The notes: a model not told the origin generated them from the letters alone. Positions 13,100 through 25,532 are shown, counted from the first letter of the stretch. The stretch: 64,000 nt of DNA from Quillaja saponaria (GCA_029379385.1 CM055613.1:25517652-25581651), one strand, 5' to 3'. Numbers and translations: made by a program.

Positions 13100-14430
13100 A
13101 ATCTACTGCGGCTTATTACAATGATTGGTACAGTGATCCACCGAAAATTACAAAAATTTTAACTGTTTTAGTCATTTTTAAGATTGATGTTGTAACAATC
13201 ATCTTCATTGGATTGGGCATAGTCAGTAGAACTATTTTCTGAAGCTTTGGAAGAGGAACTGGAAACTGATTTACTATTGACTTTTTGAGGGGCAAAGGTA
13301 GCTTCATCATCTGTATATTTTTTTACTTGTAACAGTTAAACCATGGTTTTGAGATTCTGAAGATATTCATGTTTGTTTGAACAAGAAGCTAGCTTGGCAA
13401 AAATCTGAGATTTCTACAATAAAAATTGAGTGACTTCTAGAGGAGATTTTTTTTAAAATTGGGAATTTTGTTGAAACTAATTTCTGATTGAAGTGATAAG
13501 CTTTTGCGGCATTAAAACTTATCCACCAATTTGTTGAGCCTTGCCTACGAAGGGGAGATAATTTTTGCAAAGGACCTTGATGACCACGGAAGTCTTTGGG
13601 ATACTTGTATTATCATGCATAAATCCATGCTAGTGTAAATTTTTAGAAGAAATGAAGTAGTACGAGATTGAAGTTAGATATATTGAAATGTTTATCAAAT
13701 AAAATAGGCCATTAGCTTCATCTAGAAGGTTTTTTGTACGAGGACCATATAGAGACCATCACTAGGAGGACCAATGAGGGAAGTTATACTAGGCTTTGTT
13801 TTTGAAAAATATAAGCCATGAATGCTTATAATCACTATTTTGGAAATTGAAAACATTATACCAAGCAGTTTGACAATCCCAGTAATTGTAGTCAATAGGA
13901 TCAAATGGTTGGAAAAATTTGCGTGTTTTGAAAAGATCGATTTTCTAGTCTGAAGGACGAATTACCTTTAGGATTCGGATTGTGGAATGCATGATGAAAT
14001 TAGCATTTGATTTTGACTTATATTGTTTGATGGCAACAAAATCACTATCAACCAAAATAAATTCATAATATTTCTGGGTTTTTGAAATGTCTATAGACAT
14101 AAAATGCCAATTTGGTGGGAAAACCATTTGATGAACTAATTGGAGATTATTAATAAAAAATTAAGGTTCCATTTGAAGGATAGTTTAGGTTGGAGAAATT
14201 GGTACATATAAAGATTGTGGTTTCTGAGAAGAGATTAGAGAAGGTTGAGAGACAAGTTCCTTACTTGAAGATATTGTTGTCACTGATTGGGCTAGCTGGG
14301 TGATAACCTAAGCTAGATTTTCTTGATTGAACTAGATGCAATCTTTGAATTGGTAGGGGCAACTAACTTGGGTTGCTCTTCGTCAGCAATGTCTGCCCAA
14401 GACTGCTTCGAAAGGACCAGAGGTTTTTGG
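13100..14430 (-). pseudogene. C-terminal part of the pararetroviral polyprotein, degraded
   Basis: Minus-strand reading pieces at 13116-13310, 13367-13570, 13722-13904 and 13945-14127 are in different frames and separated by stops. They lie downstream of the RNase H region, where petuvirus/florendovirus-like genomes carry a poorly conserved C-terminal region. Aromatic-rich motifs are visible in shifted frames, but no catalytic motif. The role is unknown. It is assigned by position and by the general look of the family. Confidence 0.5.
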
Positions 14431-14599
14431 ATTGATTGTTGGATTGCTAAAAGGGTCTCTATGGGAAAGGCATAAGACTCTTTTTAGTGCTTTTGAATTG
14501 ATTGGGCAGAGGAATTGGATGGTCCCTCTTTGGATTAGATTTTTGATTTTGGAGGAGGTTCAATATCTTTTTCTTTCTTTTTTTAAGGTATACTATCTA

Positions 14600-14990
14600 C
14601 CTTGCAAGAATTCTTAAGTAAGATAATCGAGAATAGAATTGGAGCTACCTTTAATTTATTCAATCTCAAAATTAAAAGCAGATAAAATTACTTGCCAGCG
14701 AACAAAAATCTGTTTTGATGCTAGATTTTTAACATATTTTTGTAAAATTTCTTTTGCAGATTTGCAATCGACTTTAACTAAAAACTTTTGATTTAGTAAA
14801 TCATTTTGAAATTTGGAAATGCACAAAACAATTGCTAAAATCTCTTTTTTGCATGGTAGAATAGTTTTGTTATGTAGAATTCCAATATTTTGATGCATAT
14901 GCAATGATATGCTATTTGCCATTGATGGATTACTTAAGAACGCCAACATCACTAGATATAAACATAGTAAATGCTTTACCTTAAGCTTAA
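14600..14990 (-). pseudogene. RNase H region of the pararetroviral polyprotein
   Basis: The minus-strand frame at 14656-14952 contains the stretch CKKEILAIVLCISKF and a following VDCKSAKEIL segment. These are characteristic of the RNase H domain next to RT in caulimovirids. The enzyme would degrade the RNA template during reverse transcription. The frame is open for about 98 codons and then broken on both sides. Confidence 0.75.
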
Positions 14991-15129
14991 TTTGTTTGAC
15001 AATATTAGTATGAATGTCAGACTAGTGAGGAGGATCAATCTTAAGTCTGTCATGCAAAAGTTTATTAAGATCATTGACTACTTGAAATAAATCAAAAATA
15101 TAATTGAGTCAACCTAAAAATCTTTGCAA

Positions 15130-15930
15130 CTGAGTTTTATCAATAATTTGATCAGGAAACTTGTCAGTGAATTGGATAGCCCGATCGATTGGAGTAATAG
15201 TTTAGTGGTGAATGTTGTGACAAAGAAATCTGATTGTTATTTGAAAAAGACTGAATTTTGTTCTAGAAACAGCTAAACCATTTTGTTTTGTAATATCAAA
15301 AAAAATATTGAGATGTTTGAAATGTTCATTAATATTTTGAGAGAAGATTAAAACATCATAAATATAAATGATAATAAATTTTGTGTAAGGATTAAAAATA
15401 TCGTTCATTATTCTTCAGAATTCAGAAGGAGCATTTTTTAATCAAAAAGGCATTACATTTTATTCATATTGACCAAAAGGAAATGTAAATATAGTTTTGT
15501 ATCTGTTAGATTCTTTTATTTGAATTTACTAGAAACCTGATTTTAGATCAAATTTTGAAAACAATTTTGAAGTGTATAAACTATTGAGAAGATCATTTTT
15601 ATTAGGAATAGGATACCTAATCCATTGGAGAGCTTGATTGAGTAGCTTATAATTGATGACTAAATGGGGAGTCCCGCGTTCAATCTCTACATGTTTATTC
15701 ACATAAAAAGCTGAACAAGATCAAGGACTCTTACTCTTGTGAATTATTCATTTGGAAAGAAGATCACTAATTTCTTTTTTGACATAAATCAAGTATTTCT
15801 TGATTCATTTGTATTGGATGGGCTTTTGTAAGAATTTGTCTCTTATGAAAATCTTTTTCATAATGAAGATCTACTATATGTTGTGTTATTTTCCAAAAAG
15901 CATTTGGAATATCAGAACAAATTTACATCT
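15130..15930 (-). pseudogene. Reverse transcriptase region of the pararetroviral polyprotein
   Basis: The minus-strand frame at 15202-15408 holds the catalytic-core neighbourhood. The YxDD-type box reads YIYDVL, so one catalytic aspartate is replaced. It is followed by FSQNINEHFKHL, as in caulimovirid RTs. Upstream RT segments (15410-15930 on the given strand) are recognisable but carry multiple stops. It could not be active. Confidence 0.8.
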
Positions 15931-16149
15931 AAATTTTTTCTTCAAATTTTTTTTTTTTTTTTTTTTTTGATGTTTAAATTATTGAGTTGAGTTTCTATTT
16001 TTTTAAAAGAAATTTCATTAGAAAGAAAATTTGATTTTTTGTTTATTTTCAATAAGATTGAGATTCCTAAAAGTAGGTTTTTTAAGGAAAGGGAAGGAAA
16101 TGGCTTAACCCATAACTTATTTGAATATTCCTTTGTTAACCCAAAAAGG

Positions 16150-16480
16150 ATCTAATTGCCTAATGAAATCAATACCTAGGATGACTAGATTTGTGATATT
16201 CTTAGCAAGAAGAAATGTTGTTGAAATTTATAAATGAGAGTTTTTAATTATTACATTAGAACATTTGTAATGGATTATGAGCTCAAAACCATTAGTCGAA
16301 GTTAATCATTCAGAAGTTTTTTCATAAAATTTTGTTGGAACTTGTTCTTATAGGATACAACTTGAATCTACACCTGTATCAAACAGGACAACTCTTTCGA
16401 GGACAAAGTATTTTCCAATAATAAGTTTGATTGGGATGTAACATTTTTGATATGAAACTCGAGTGATTAAATGAGAAAAT
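16150..16480 (-). pseudogene. Aspartic protease region of the pararetroviral polyprotein
   Basis: Between the zinc-knuckle/linker region and RT, the minus strand shows a retropepsin-like active-site neighbourhood (hydrophobic residues followed by DTG) near 16365-16390, then ILG-like motifs near 16165-16190. The frame is interrupted by stops. The position matches the protease of caulimovirid polyproteins. Confidence 0.65.
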
Positions 16481-16899
16481 TATCACCAGAAATATTTAAG
16501 TTTTCATGCGAATAGGAAGACTCAAAATGTTTTGATGAGGATGTTTTAAAAGACGGATTTTTCTTTTCTTTTTTAAGGAGTTGGATTGCTGAATTATTTT
16601 CTTGTTATTAAGTTTTGAGATATTTGATTTCAGTTTTGAGTTTTAAGACTTCATGTTGAAGATCTTGAAAAGTTATAGTTTTTTTCTCAGAGTTGAATCT
16701 AGATAAAACGTCTTCTAAATTTAAAAAGTTAGCAATTATTCGAAGATTGTGAAGAGGTCTGTTTGATTTTTCTAGGATTTCCAGGGTTTCTTTGAGTTTG
16801 TAAAGATAATTTTTCTTATCTTTATCATTTGAAAAGCTAGTAATGACTTCAAGGAGAAGATATTATTCTCTAGTGAGGACATTACATTTAAGATTTTCT

Positions 16900-18000
16900 A
16901 GAGATAAATTTGAAGAGGCTTCATTACCATTTTGGATTTGGTTAATTTCTTTAATATCAGAAAAGGCCTGAGCTTCACTATTAGATGAATCTTCAATTAG
17001 AAGGCAATTAAGTTAAGCTAGAAGACCTTCATCGATATTTAATGCTTTGATTTTCTTTGTAATTCTGTAGTATTTTGTAATTTGACCTGATTTATTATAT
17101 TTAAAACAAACAACAAGTGGTTTATCTTTATTTTAAAAATATTGAGGAGCGCGTTTATGATTTTTGTGTTTGTCAATTCTTTTACCAGCTCTATTTTTGG
17201 AAGTTTTTTCATAAGTTTTTTCAGAATGATGTTTCTTTTTTTATTTGGATAAACTTCGAGGACAATCAAAACCATATTGAGAACATAAGTTCCTTAAATC
17301 TTTACGATTAAAGGATTTTTTTTTGGCTAATTGTCTTTGTATTTCGTCATCTTGACAAATTTTTAAAGCAACTTTCTGGACATAGTTGCAAAGCTGTCCA
17401 TAAGTTAATTCTTCATATAGAATGATTCCATTGTTAACATTTCTTATTTTTTCTCTAACTTTGTTTCTTAAAAAACGAAGAAGACCGGCTAAAAATTTTT
17501 CTTTCCAAAAAGGTTGATTACTTATCGGACCTAAAAAAAACTTTGGTAAAGTAGGTATCTTTATAACACCCAAAGTCGGCAAGAGTACTACACTTAAGAT
17601 TAGAAAGGAGTTCAGCGGATTTATCACGCTATATAGATGGATCTCTGATAAAATATTTTTTGATAGCATAAATAAGAGTATTTACGAAATCTTGAATTTG
17701 AAGAGAGGATTTTCTTCAATATCAATTTTGATAGCTACGTTTATTTGGCTTCGCTCATCTTTAATGAGGTGTTCATACCACCATCTTTTTAATTGACTAG
17801 TAAAATTGATTATTAAAATATTAAGGATAGATTAGTCAGAACAATAATGAGAAATTTGATAAGCAGTATTGACCATGGTCATTTGCTGTAACATATTAAG
17901 AATATTGTATTCAGATTATCCATTTATGTTCCATTCATAGATGTTGTTTGCATTGAAAGAATTATTGATTATCTGAGGTTTTTCTTCTATGACTAAGTCA
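16900..18000 (-). pseudogene. Coat protein (capsid) region with zinc-knuckle remnant
   Basis: The minus-strand frame 17241-17669 contains motifs such as FLGPISNQPFWKEKFLAGL and LTYGQLCNYVQKVAL, which resemble the capsid domain of petuvirus-like caulimovirids. A CX2C-type zinc-knuckle remnant follows near 17070-17110 but has lost cysteines. A frameshift separates the 17241-17669 frame from the lysine-rich segment at 17039-17275. Confidence 0.75.
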
Positions 18001-18088
18001 GGAGGAGAAGCCATAGGATAATATTTGTGACTTTTGCCAATTGGTATTTTGAATTGGATTAATTTTTTTATTTTTTTTGGAAAATTTT

Positions 18089-18325
18089 TCAAGAATCATC
18101 AATTTGTTTGGATATAGAATTTGCATCTCTTAAATTATTGATCGTAAGAGAGGAATTAGTTTGTTGATAAGTGTCGGGAACAATATTTATTTCTATTTGA
18201 ATAATTTGTTTAGAGATTTTGTTAAATAGTTCATATTGAGAAGAGAGTCTCGAACTAAAACCTAATTCTTTTTTAATCTTTGTAAGAATCTGGTAAAGAG
18301 TAAAAACAAGATTTTCACTTTGCAT
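18089..18325 (-). pseudogene. Linker/coiled-coil-like segment between movement and coat regions
   Basis: A 78-codon open piece on the minus strand, rich in leucine, isoleucine, lysine and glutamine with heptad-like spacing. It lies in the region that separates movement and capsid domains. No catalytic motif is present. It is assigned only by position within the viral copy. Confidence 0.45.
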
Positions 18326-18399
18326 ATTGAGTTTTGATTTAGAGAGATGATCTCCTATAGCTTGAAGATAATAATTGGTGTAATTATTTTGTTCATAAA

Positions 18400-19900
18400 G
18401 AGATTGAATATTTTTAGAATTAACTGTTTCAGTTAAATCTTTATTTTTGAAAGGAATTGCTGGTACAGAAATAATTTTTCCAGCAGGATTTTGAGCAAGA
18501 ATTTTTAAGGACTTATGAGAAAGAAAAACTGAATTAATAATTTCATCCTTTTAAGTTATCCAATTTTTTGTTTTTTGAGTATTAACATTTAGGATTTGAA
18601 GAAATGATAATTGATACCCTTCCTCTTTGCATAAACTTTAAACCTTTCAAAAAACGGAATATGAACTTTATGAATTTTCATATATTTTGTAATAAAGATT
18701 TATAATTTTTTGTCTTTTAGAACTAGTAAATTTTTTAAAAAGCCAAGTTCTTTCAAGATTGTGTTTTTCATGATAAAAATGTTTTCTAAAGAAATCTGAA
18801 TCAATTTGAAAAATAGTTAGAATTGTATTGATTTTCAAGTTATCATTTAAAGATGAAAAAGTAGGAGAATGATATTTTTCAGATTGATTTCCAACTTCTT
18901 TGGTGTATAAAGCTCTAGGAATCCTAAATATGTTTTCTAAACTTTGAAGATGAATTGTTGAAGGGATTGAAGAACAAGAGTATTTAGACGAAGAATAATT
19001 TCTTGTTGAGTCTTGATAAGTTGATCCAAAATTCCTTTGACTATTTATTCTATTAAAAGAGATTTCTATTTTACCTGTGGGTATTGAGTAATTTCAGAAA
19101 CAAAGGAGGGTTTTTGATCCTGAATAGACATGGCATTATCAAAAGTCCATTTTTCAAGAAGATTAACTTCTTTCCAAGAGATTGATTTTGGAGTAGTAAC
19201 GTTTACTTTTGAAAGATCAGTTAAAAACATTATTGTTTCTCATTTTCTTCGTTGTTGGAGAGATTTTGAAGTGAAAGCAGATATCATTACTTTATATTGT
19301 ATACGATAAACTAAAACTATTGGGAATGATCTAGATTTGATATTAAAATTTGAAAGTTTAACATTTTAGACTAAAAATTCTAAAATATTTTTATCTTGCA
19401 AAGAGATTGTCATGTTTGGAAAACAATTGAAATAGATTAGACCACTAATGAGATTAGTTTTAACCGTGTCTAAGAGAGATTCATAAAATTGGTCATCTGA
19501 TAGTCACAAAGAAGTAAAAGAATAGAGGTGTTAAGGCCTTTTCTTATCAGAGATTTTGCTGTAATCTGGTCGTATCCAAGAGGCAAATAATTATATTTGT
19601 GCTTATGAATTTTTAAAAGTTTTTCTGAAAATAAATGTATTTCTTCACAATTAGAATTAATTGGAATTATTTGTTCAACAGTTTTGATAGTATGATCACT
19701 TTTGAGGGTGAATATGGAATTGGGTTTGTAAATTTCATTACTTGGAATTTTTGGAATTATCTAATTGTCTATTGATTGAGATATTTCTTCAAAATTGATT
19801 TCTTCTTTAAGAATTTTGTTAGATTGAAAAGAAGATTCAGGAGGAGAAGAAGTAGAAGAAGAGTAGGAAAAATATCTTAACACAATTAAAAGACATAGAA
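18400..19900 (-). pseudogene. Movement protein region (30K superfamily-like), degraded
   Basis: In minus-strand translation, the segment at about 19230-19800 shows the sequence order of a caulimovirid movement protein, including a FNCFPNMTISLQDKNIL piece and a YRIQYKVM piece. These proteins enlarge plasmodesmata for cell-to-cell spread. Several stops and frameshifts interrupt it. The downstream part (18400-19230) is less clear. Confidence 0.65.
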
Positions 19901-20262
19901 GAGAAAAGCAATAGGTGTACTAACCCGATCCCTTTAGTATCAAAGCCCCAGGTTCTATAGGAGTGTAAGGATGAGTATTGATCTTGGTTTACTGAACTGG
20001 ATTAGATCTGAAAATAGGTTTCTGGTAAAATCATACAGTTTTATTTAGCCAATAAAATGCTCAACAATTACAGTAGTTAAAACTTACTGCTTTACACAGG
20101 CTTAACCACACTCTTCAACAAGCTTTATTGCCAACCGCATATCTCTCTTGGAGTATTTTTGATGCCATCAATAAAAAATATAATTTTGTACTGATATAAT
20201 ATTAAGATCTAAAATAGAAAAGTAAAGTAAAATAAATCTTCACATTTTCATCCATACTTCTC

Positions 20263-20279
20263 CCTTGGCTCTGATACCA
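20263..20279 (-). promoter_or_regulatory. tRNA-iMet primer-binding site
   Basis: On the minus strand the sequence reads TGGTATCAGAGCCAAGG, complementary to the 3' end of plant initiator tRNA-Met. This is the standard minus-strand primer site of caulimovirids. It lies about 290 bases from the right end and upstream (in the viral direction) of the movement-protein region, as expected. Confidence 0.85.
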
Positions 20280-20382
20280 AATAGAGGACCAGTAAGGTCC
20301 TAAAAGGAGAGTAAGATCACGGGGGTAGTGAAATAGTTAGCAGCAGAACTGTTAAGGAGATTATGCTATGCAATGCATAAAT

Positions 20383-20569
20383 TAAAAGAGAGGAGAAGTG
20401 ACGGTAGTCTGCACGCTAATCCAAGAAAAGGAAATACATAAATTAAAAGGGAAGGAGAAGTGGCGGTAGTCCACTAGCTAATCCGAGGGAAGGATATGTA
20501 AAAATTAAAAACTGAAATAAAATGTCATTGGTAATATTCAAAACAGAATGATACAAGTGAATGACAACA
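20383..20569 (-). repeat. Right terminal-redundancy repeat with an internal tandem duplication
   Basis: 20441-20569 matches 12793-12916. In addition 20383-20440 is a second, partial copy of the first 57 bases or so (the GGAGAAGTGNCGGTAGTC block occurs twice). Flanked on the outside by the (TA)n run at 20570-20583. Confidence 0.75.
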
Positions 20570-20639
20570 ATATATATATATATACAAGTGTTTATTTGAT
20601 TTGACTTTATCTAAAATTTGAATTACCAAATCATAACAA

Positions 20640-22282
20640 ATTACATGCCAACATTCTAAAGTTTATCTTAAGTACAGGATTATAATAAGATGGGACTGGG
20701 AACATATAGGCTAAAACCTTACCCGGCACCCTAGTCGGCTTCAATGGAAAACTAGTGTCAACAGAGGGAACCATTGAACTACCGATCACCTTGGAAGATG
20801 GAAAATACTAAAAGAAAGTCTTGATGCATTTCTGCTTAGTCAAAACAAGGTCAGCTTACAATGTCATCCTTGGGCAACCTTTCCTCAATTCAGCAAGAGA
20901 CATACCTTCTTCATGGCACGTTTGCCTAAAATTTGTCAGCCCAAAAGGAGTGGGAAGAGTCCAAGGAAACCAGAAGATTGCCTGTCAGTGCTTCATCGGT
21001 TGCTTGAAGGCAAGGCCTTTGGAGGTCCTCAACACAGATGACACTAGAAATCCCTAACCTAAAAAAAAAAAAGAGATTTGCATAAGGACACGACCTCAAC
21101 AAGAAAACTGAAAATTATTCCCCTGTCAGAGGATAACCCAAGTAGAACTGTAGTAATAAGATTACAGATGTAGCTAGAAACCAGAGACCAACTAATCTTC
21201 TTTTTTTGAAGCAACAAGGATGTCTCCACTTGGTCCGCTGAGGATATGCCGAGGATTAACCCTGAAGTAATTATCCACAAGATCAATATGAATACTAACA
21301 TCCGACCTATCTGTCAGAAAAAGAGGAACTTTCGCTATCAAACGACAGAAGGCAGTAGAGGAAGGAGTGGAAAAAATTCTAAAAGCAGGTTTCATCCTAG
21401 AAGTCTAATACCTAGATTGGATCTTAAATGTGGTCATGGTAAAGAAAGCTAATAAGAAATGACATATATGTGTAGACTTCACTGACCTCAACAAAGCATG
21501 CCCCAAGGACAATTTCCCCCTGCCAAAGATCAATAGCCTGATCCATAACTTGACTGGAAGTGAGCTACTAAGCTTCATGGACGCATACTCGGGGTACAAT
21601 CAAATCCTAATGGTAGAAGAAGATCAAGAAAAAAATCTCATTCTTCACCGAAAGAGGAACATATAGCTACAAGGTAATTCCATTCGGACTAAAAAATGTA
21701 GGAGCAACATACCAAAGATTTGTTAACAAAATCTTCAAGAACTAGATTGGGAAGAACATGGAAGTCTAAGTAGATGAAATGTTGGTCAAAAGTTTTGAAT
21801 CCACCCAACAAGTTGAAGACCTAGCATTTAACGTTCTAACCAAGTATAACATGAAGTTAAACCTGACTAAATGCACCTTTGGAGTCGCAGCTGGAAAGTT
21901 CTTAGGATTTATGTTAACAGCTTGAGGAATTGAAACATACCCTGAACAAATCAGCACCATACTAGACATGAAAAGCTCGAAGAAGGTAAAAAAAGTTCAA
22001 AGGTTAACAGGTAGAGTGACGACATTAGCTCAATTCATGTCCAGCTCGGCTGACAAATGCTATACCTTCTTCCGAACTATGAGCCACCACTTCAAGTGGA
22101 CAGAAGAATGTGAAAGGTCATTCTAGGACCTCAAAACCTACTTTACAATAGTCCCAATCCTCGGAAAATCTATAGCTAGAAAAACCCTCATCCTATACTT
22201 AAGAGTCTCTACCATTGCAATAAGCTCGGTATTGGTCAGAGAAGACCAAAACCAACAACTGCCAGTCTATTACTTAAGCCAC
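20640..22282 (+). mobile_element. Ty3/gypsy Tat-lineage pol, part 1: protease, RT, start of RNase H
   Basis: Translated pieces show the protease end (SAYNVILGQPFLNSARD), then RT with FTDLNKACPKDNFPLP, FMDAYSGYNQI and PFGLKNVGATYQRFVNKI. The YVDD box is degraded to VDEM with a preceding stop. The RNase H start ends at VYYLSH, where a later element interrupted it. A second RNase H downstream (part 2) is the hallmark of the Tat/Ogre group. Gag and the 5' LTR are not in the window. Several stops and at least one frameshift (about 21630) make it inactive. It directly adjoins the right flank of the caulimovirid copy. Confidence 0.85.
22278..22282 (+). repeat. Target-site duplication GCCAC (left)
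   Basis: GCCAC lies directly before the LTR start at 22283 and again at 31646-31650, directly after the LTR end. The 5-bp length is standard for LTR retrotransposons. The host reading frame gives SH on both sides. Confidence 0.85.
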
Positions 22283-23709
22283 TGTTGTCGGATATACCAC
22301 ACAAGCATATGTATGGTTAACAAAAAATAAAGTGATGAAGTAGAGTATCGTTCTCACGAGGAATTATCTAACAATGTTAAGTACTAAAATTGATCAATCC
22401 TAACTTTATCCAAACAATGAACTTTGAATAGACTAATTAAACTATCAAAATAAAAGAAATGAAATATGTATAATGAGATGAGTCTAGGATCATAATTACC
22501 TCATACTTGACTTAACTTGCATTTATCCTATCTTACTTAGATTCATAGTATCATGGAATTAACAAAGGATTCTAATTTAATTATAAGTATATTTCAAATT
22601 GTTTATACTCATACCTTAACCAATTCACTATATGTCTATAAGAATTGAATTAAACAAGATTCATTAAGATAAAACCTCATTTGGTTATACATGGCATATA
22701 TGTATATGTCTATCCTATACGCAAATATCCAACCATCCAAGTGAATTAATTCAAACATGGATTATACCATTGAAGGCTAATTTAGATTTTCTTTGACAAG
22801 GCTCTTCTAAATTACCACATCAAACTAATTGGGGATTAATCAATTAGAAGTAATAAACATGGAATGATACAACTAACATAAATACCACACATCATAAGCA
22901 ATACATAAATAAAATGATATCAATTTACATGTGAGTTCTATAGTAGTCCTAGAACAAAGTAGTTAGTTCATTCTATAGAAATTGAGCATAGCTGAAGCTA
23001 AACAAATTATCAATACAATACAAGGAACAAAACCGGAAGGAAAAAATGGATAAAACTCATGAAAGTTGCTGCCAATTTTCAAGCTTTTTGGTCTTCTTCC
23101 TCTAGTCTCATTTACCTCCAAAGCCTCTCAAACCTCGCTTAAGCTATAAAAATTTTGTCCCAAACTCATCTCTCTTCTAACCCTAACTCATATCCTCTAT
23201 AAAGCCTTCAAAATAAGAGTTTTACAGCATTTCAAATGAAATAGGGGTTGGAATATCAGGCTAGCGCCTAGGCGCCAACTTTCTGGAGCCATGGCACTAA
23301 GGCAATCTGTTTAAAATTGTTCAACCAGAGGGGTCTAGAGCCTAGGCACCAGCTTTCTACCGTTGGGGCGCCAAACAGGGCTCTTCCACATCCTTTAGTA
23401 CTGTAGCACTAGTTTTCCATGGCCTAGGCGCTCGACAAACTAGAATTTCATCTGTTATGCATTTGGTCTTCAAAATTGACTCCTTGAAGCGGTGAACATT
23501 TAAAATATATAACCAAAATCAATTAAGATTAAAACACTTATTTAAAAGATAAAGCCTAAGCAAAATAACTAAAACGTTAAATCTTAATACAAAACATAAT
23601 AAACTACAAACTAAGTTAAAACTAACCAAATTGTAATGCAAAGCTTAATAACATAGCTAAAATTAATGCATAATGAGATGTAATATAAGTTTTTTTAAGG
23701 AACTTATCA
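22283..23709 (-). repeat. LTR of the minus-strand Athila-like element (3' LTR)
   Basis: 1427 bases. On the minus strand it starts TGATAAGTTCC and ends CCGACAACA. It aligns by eye with 30253-31645 throughout, for example GTAGAGTATC near both left ends and GTAATGCAAAGCT near both right ends. It carries a patch of GC-rich palindromic motifs (GCGCCTAGGCGCC) near 23263-23430. Confidence 0.9.
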
Positions 23710-23722
23710 CACCCCCAAACTT
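23710..23722 (-). promoter_or_regulatory. Polypurine tract
   Basis: On the minus strand the bases next to the LTR read AGTTTGGGGGTG and are followed by TGATAAG. This is the plus-strand primer site typical of Athila-type elements and fixes the orientation. Confidence 0.85.
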
Positions 23723-25227
23723 CAGATTTTTCTAGTCCTTAAGCAAAAGAGAAAAGCAACCAAACAAATGAGTGACATGGTTAAAGATGCATTACACTAC
23801 ATAATGATATCCTCAAAAGTTTCACTTAATCTTAACTCAATGTCAACCACAAGGTATCTTTCAAACTCATGTTAAATTCAAGAGCAAGAATCATCTTTAA
23901 ATGAATTTCTAGTGTGTGTATGCATGATCTTTTACAAAGGAATGCATGCAATCCGAATAAGTTTATGCCTATCAAATATAGATTAGCATTCAAACCCCAT
24001 AAGTTTGCTTTTCAACTCTTTTTCCACTAATTTAAGACTCAACTAAGCCAAGAATCAATAGGTCTTTTAAAGCTTGTAATATAGGCAAAAATTTTGTGGA
24101 TGCCAAAGAAAAGGCAATATAGGCTCAATGGGATAACTAGGGATATAATATACATATGGTAAGCTTAAAAATTTTCAAATGGTCCAAAGATGGACTAAAT
24201 CATATTCCTAACTTAGTTTCATCTAGGATTTTGCCTCAAGAGAGAATCAAACAAATTCTACAGCTCTAAACCAAGCATGGACATGCTAAACATAAGCTTT
24301 CTCTCAATAAGCGAAAACAATCCTAATAAAAAGATCAAGTGCTTAATGAATGTTGGAAATCACATCCTACAATGCTACTAACTCAAGAATTCAACATAAG
24401 TGTCAAGATTACATGATAACTAATTTTTGATCATAGGATGGGAGAATTTCATAAAACAACATAATAGCATCTCACCTAGTCCACACACTAAAAAAATTAA
24501 ACATTTGAACATGAACAATACAAAACACCCAACAATATAAACCCAACAAAACGTAAACATAAAATTCATCAAGAATACTCCCTTGTTTTTGGTTGATGTG
24601 ATGCACTTTGGGTTTTAATTTGCAGCTATAAAATAGAACACAAAAAATTAAATTATTCTAAGCATGACTATAACAACTAAAATACTAAAAAGATATAGTT
24701 TAGAAAGCTTGGGTTGCCTTCCAAGAAGCACTTGGTTTATAGTCCTCGGCTTGACTTTGTCATGCTCCTAAACAAGCGGCCTTCACCCATAAAATGTGTC
24801 ATATGACACTATATATGGGTCTTGATTTAAGATACCCTCAAGCTTGGCAAGATTTAAAAGTAGTTGGAATGTACGCTCAATATCATTTTGCTTAGGATAA
24901 CATGCTTGGTATTTGTAGAGTTATGATGCCAAGGTAGGTGGTGGACGAGATGGCCACATGGGATCTTCATACATACAAAATTCAGTGGCTGTTGTAGGTG
25001 CAAAACTTTTTGGTTTTTCTTTAATGATCGAGTCTTGAGTTGCTTCCTCACTTTGAAAGTCCTTTTCAACAACCAATTGAGAATCAATAAATTGGTCATC
25101 TTGGATGTTGTCATGAAATTCTTTTTCTATGACCAAATTATGCTCTGTAGGTTAGTTACTATGAATTTCCTCATATGATTCATCTTTTACGAAGTGAATA
25201 CATGGTGAAACAGAATTTTGTACCCAT
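23723..25227 (-). other. Internal 3' region of the minus-strand Athila-like element
   Basis: Mostly non-coding on the minus strand. At 24711-24770 it contains a post-pol signature, in minus orientation AAACCAAGTGCTTCTTGG followed by AAGGCAACCCAAG, that recurs in the plus-strand Athila at 38308-38352. Two overlapping short minus-strand frames at 24854-25136 have proline-rich and acidic stretches. They could be the end of gag or a spacer, and I do not recognise them. Confidence 0.55.
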
Positions 25228-25244
25228 CTTGAGACATCTCTACA
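25228..25244 (+). repeat. LINE target-site duplication (left)
   Basis: CTTGAGACATCTCTACA here and CTTGAGACATTTCTACA at 28407-28423 differ at one base. They bracket the RTE element exactly. Confidence 0.85.
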
Positions 25245-25532
25245 ACTCCACTAGAGGTTACTCTACCGGTCCCAAGCCCGGATAAAGGAGGATGGTTGCA
25301 ATAAGTTGATGACTAACGTAAAACTAGTCAAACCCTATGACGATGAATCCTATCAAATATTCGTTAAGTCGTAACCTTCTTAGCGATACGTTGCATCAGA
25401 TCTCGGGTGTAGTGAGAAATGAGCAAGGGTTGCGTCATCATATTCTTAGTGGCGCCCCACATCGGCACTCGGGTGTGGTGCAAAATGAGCAAGGGTTCTC
25501 GCATTGAGGGCAGGTGTGCTAGTCCAGGATAA

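Larger units (their letters stand above)
12793..20569 (-). mobile_element. Endogenous pararetrovirus (Caulimoviridae, petuvirus/florendovirus-like), degraded
   Basis: An old minus-strand copy of a plant pararetrovirus, about 7.8 kb. Reading 3' to 5' on the given strand, it has a leader with primer-binding site, a movement-protein region, a coiled-coil-like linker, a coat-protein region with zinc knuckle, an aspartic protease, reverse transcriptase, RNase H and a C-terminal region. That order matches single-polyprotein petuviruses and the related florendoviruses. Both ends carry the same sequence (12793-12916 and 20441-20569), as expected when a circular or over-length genome integrates. Stop codons and frameshifts interrupt every region, so no functional protein can come from it. 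The family assignment is firm. The genus is an inference. Confidence 0.8.

Noticed and set aside
19938..19960. A plus-strand primer-site-like sequence (AGTATCAAAGCCCCAGGTTCT)
   Set aside because: It resembles a tRNA-Met-type primer site, but no LTR or element start lies beside it, and it is inside the minus-strand viral copy, which has a better site at 20263-20279.
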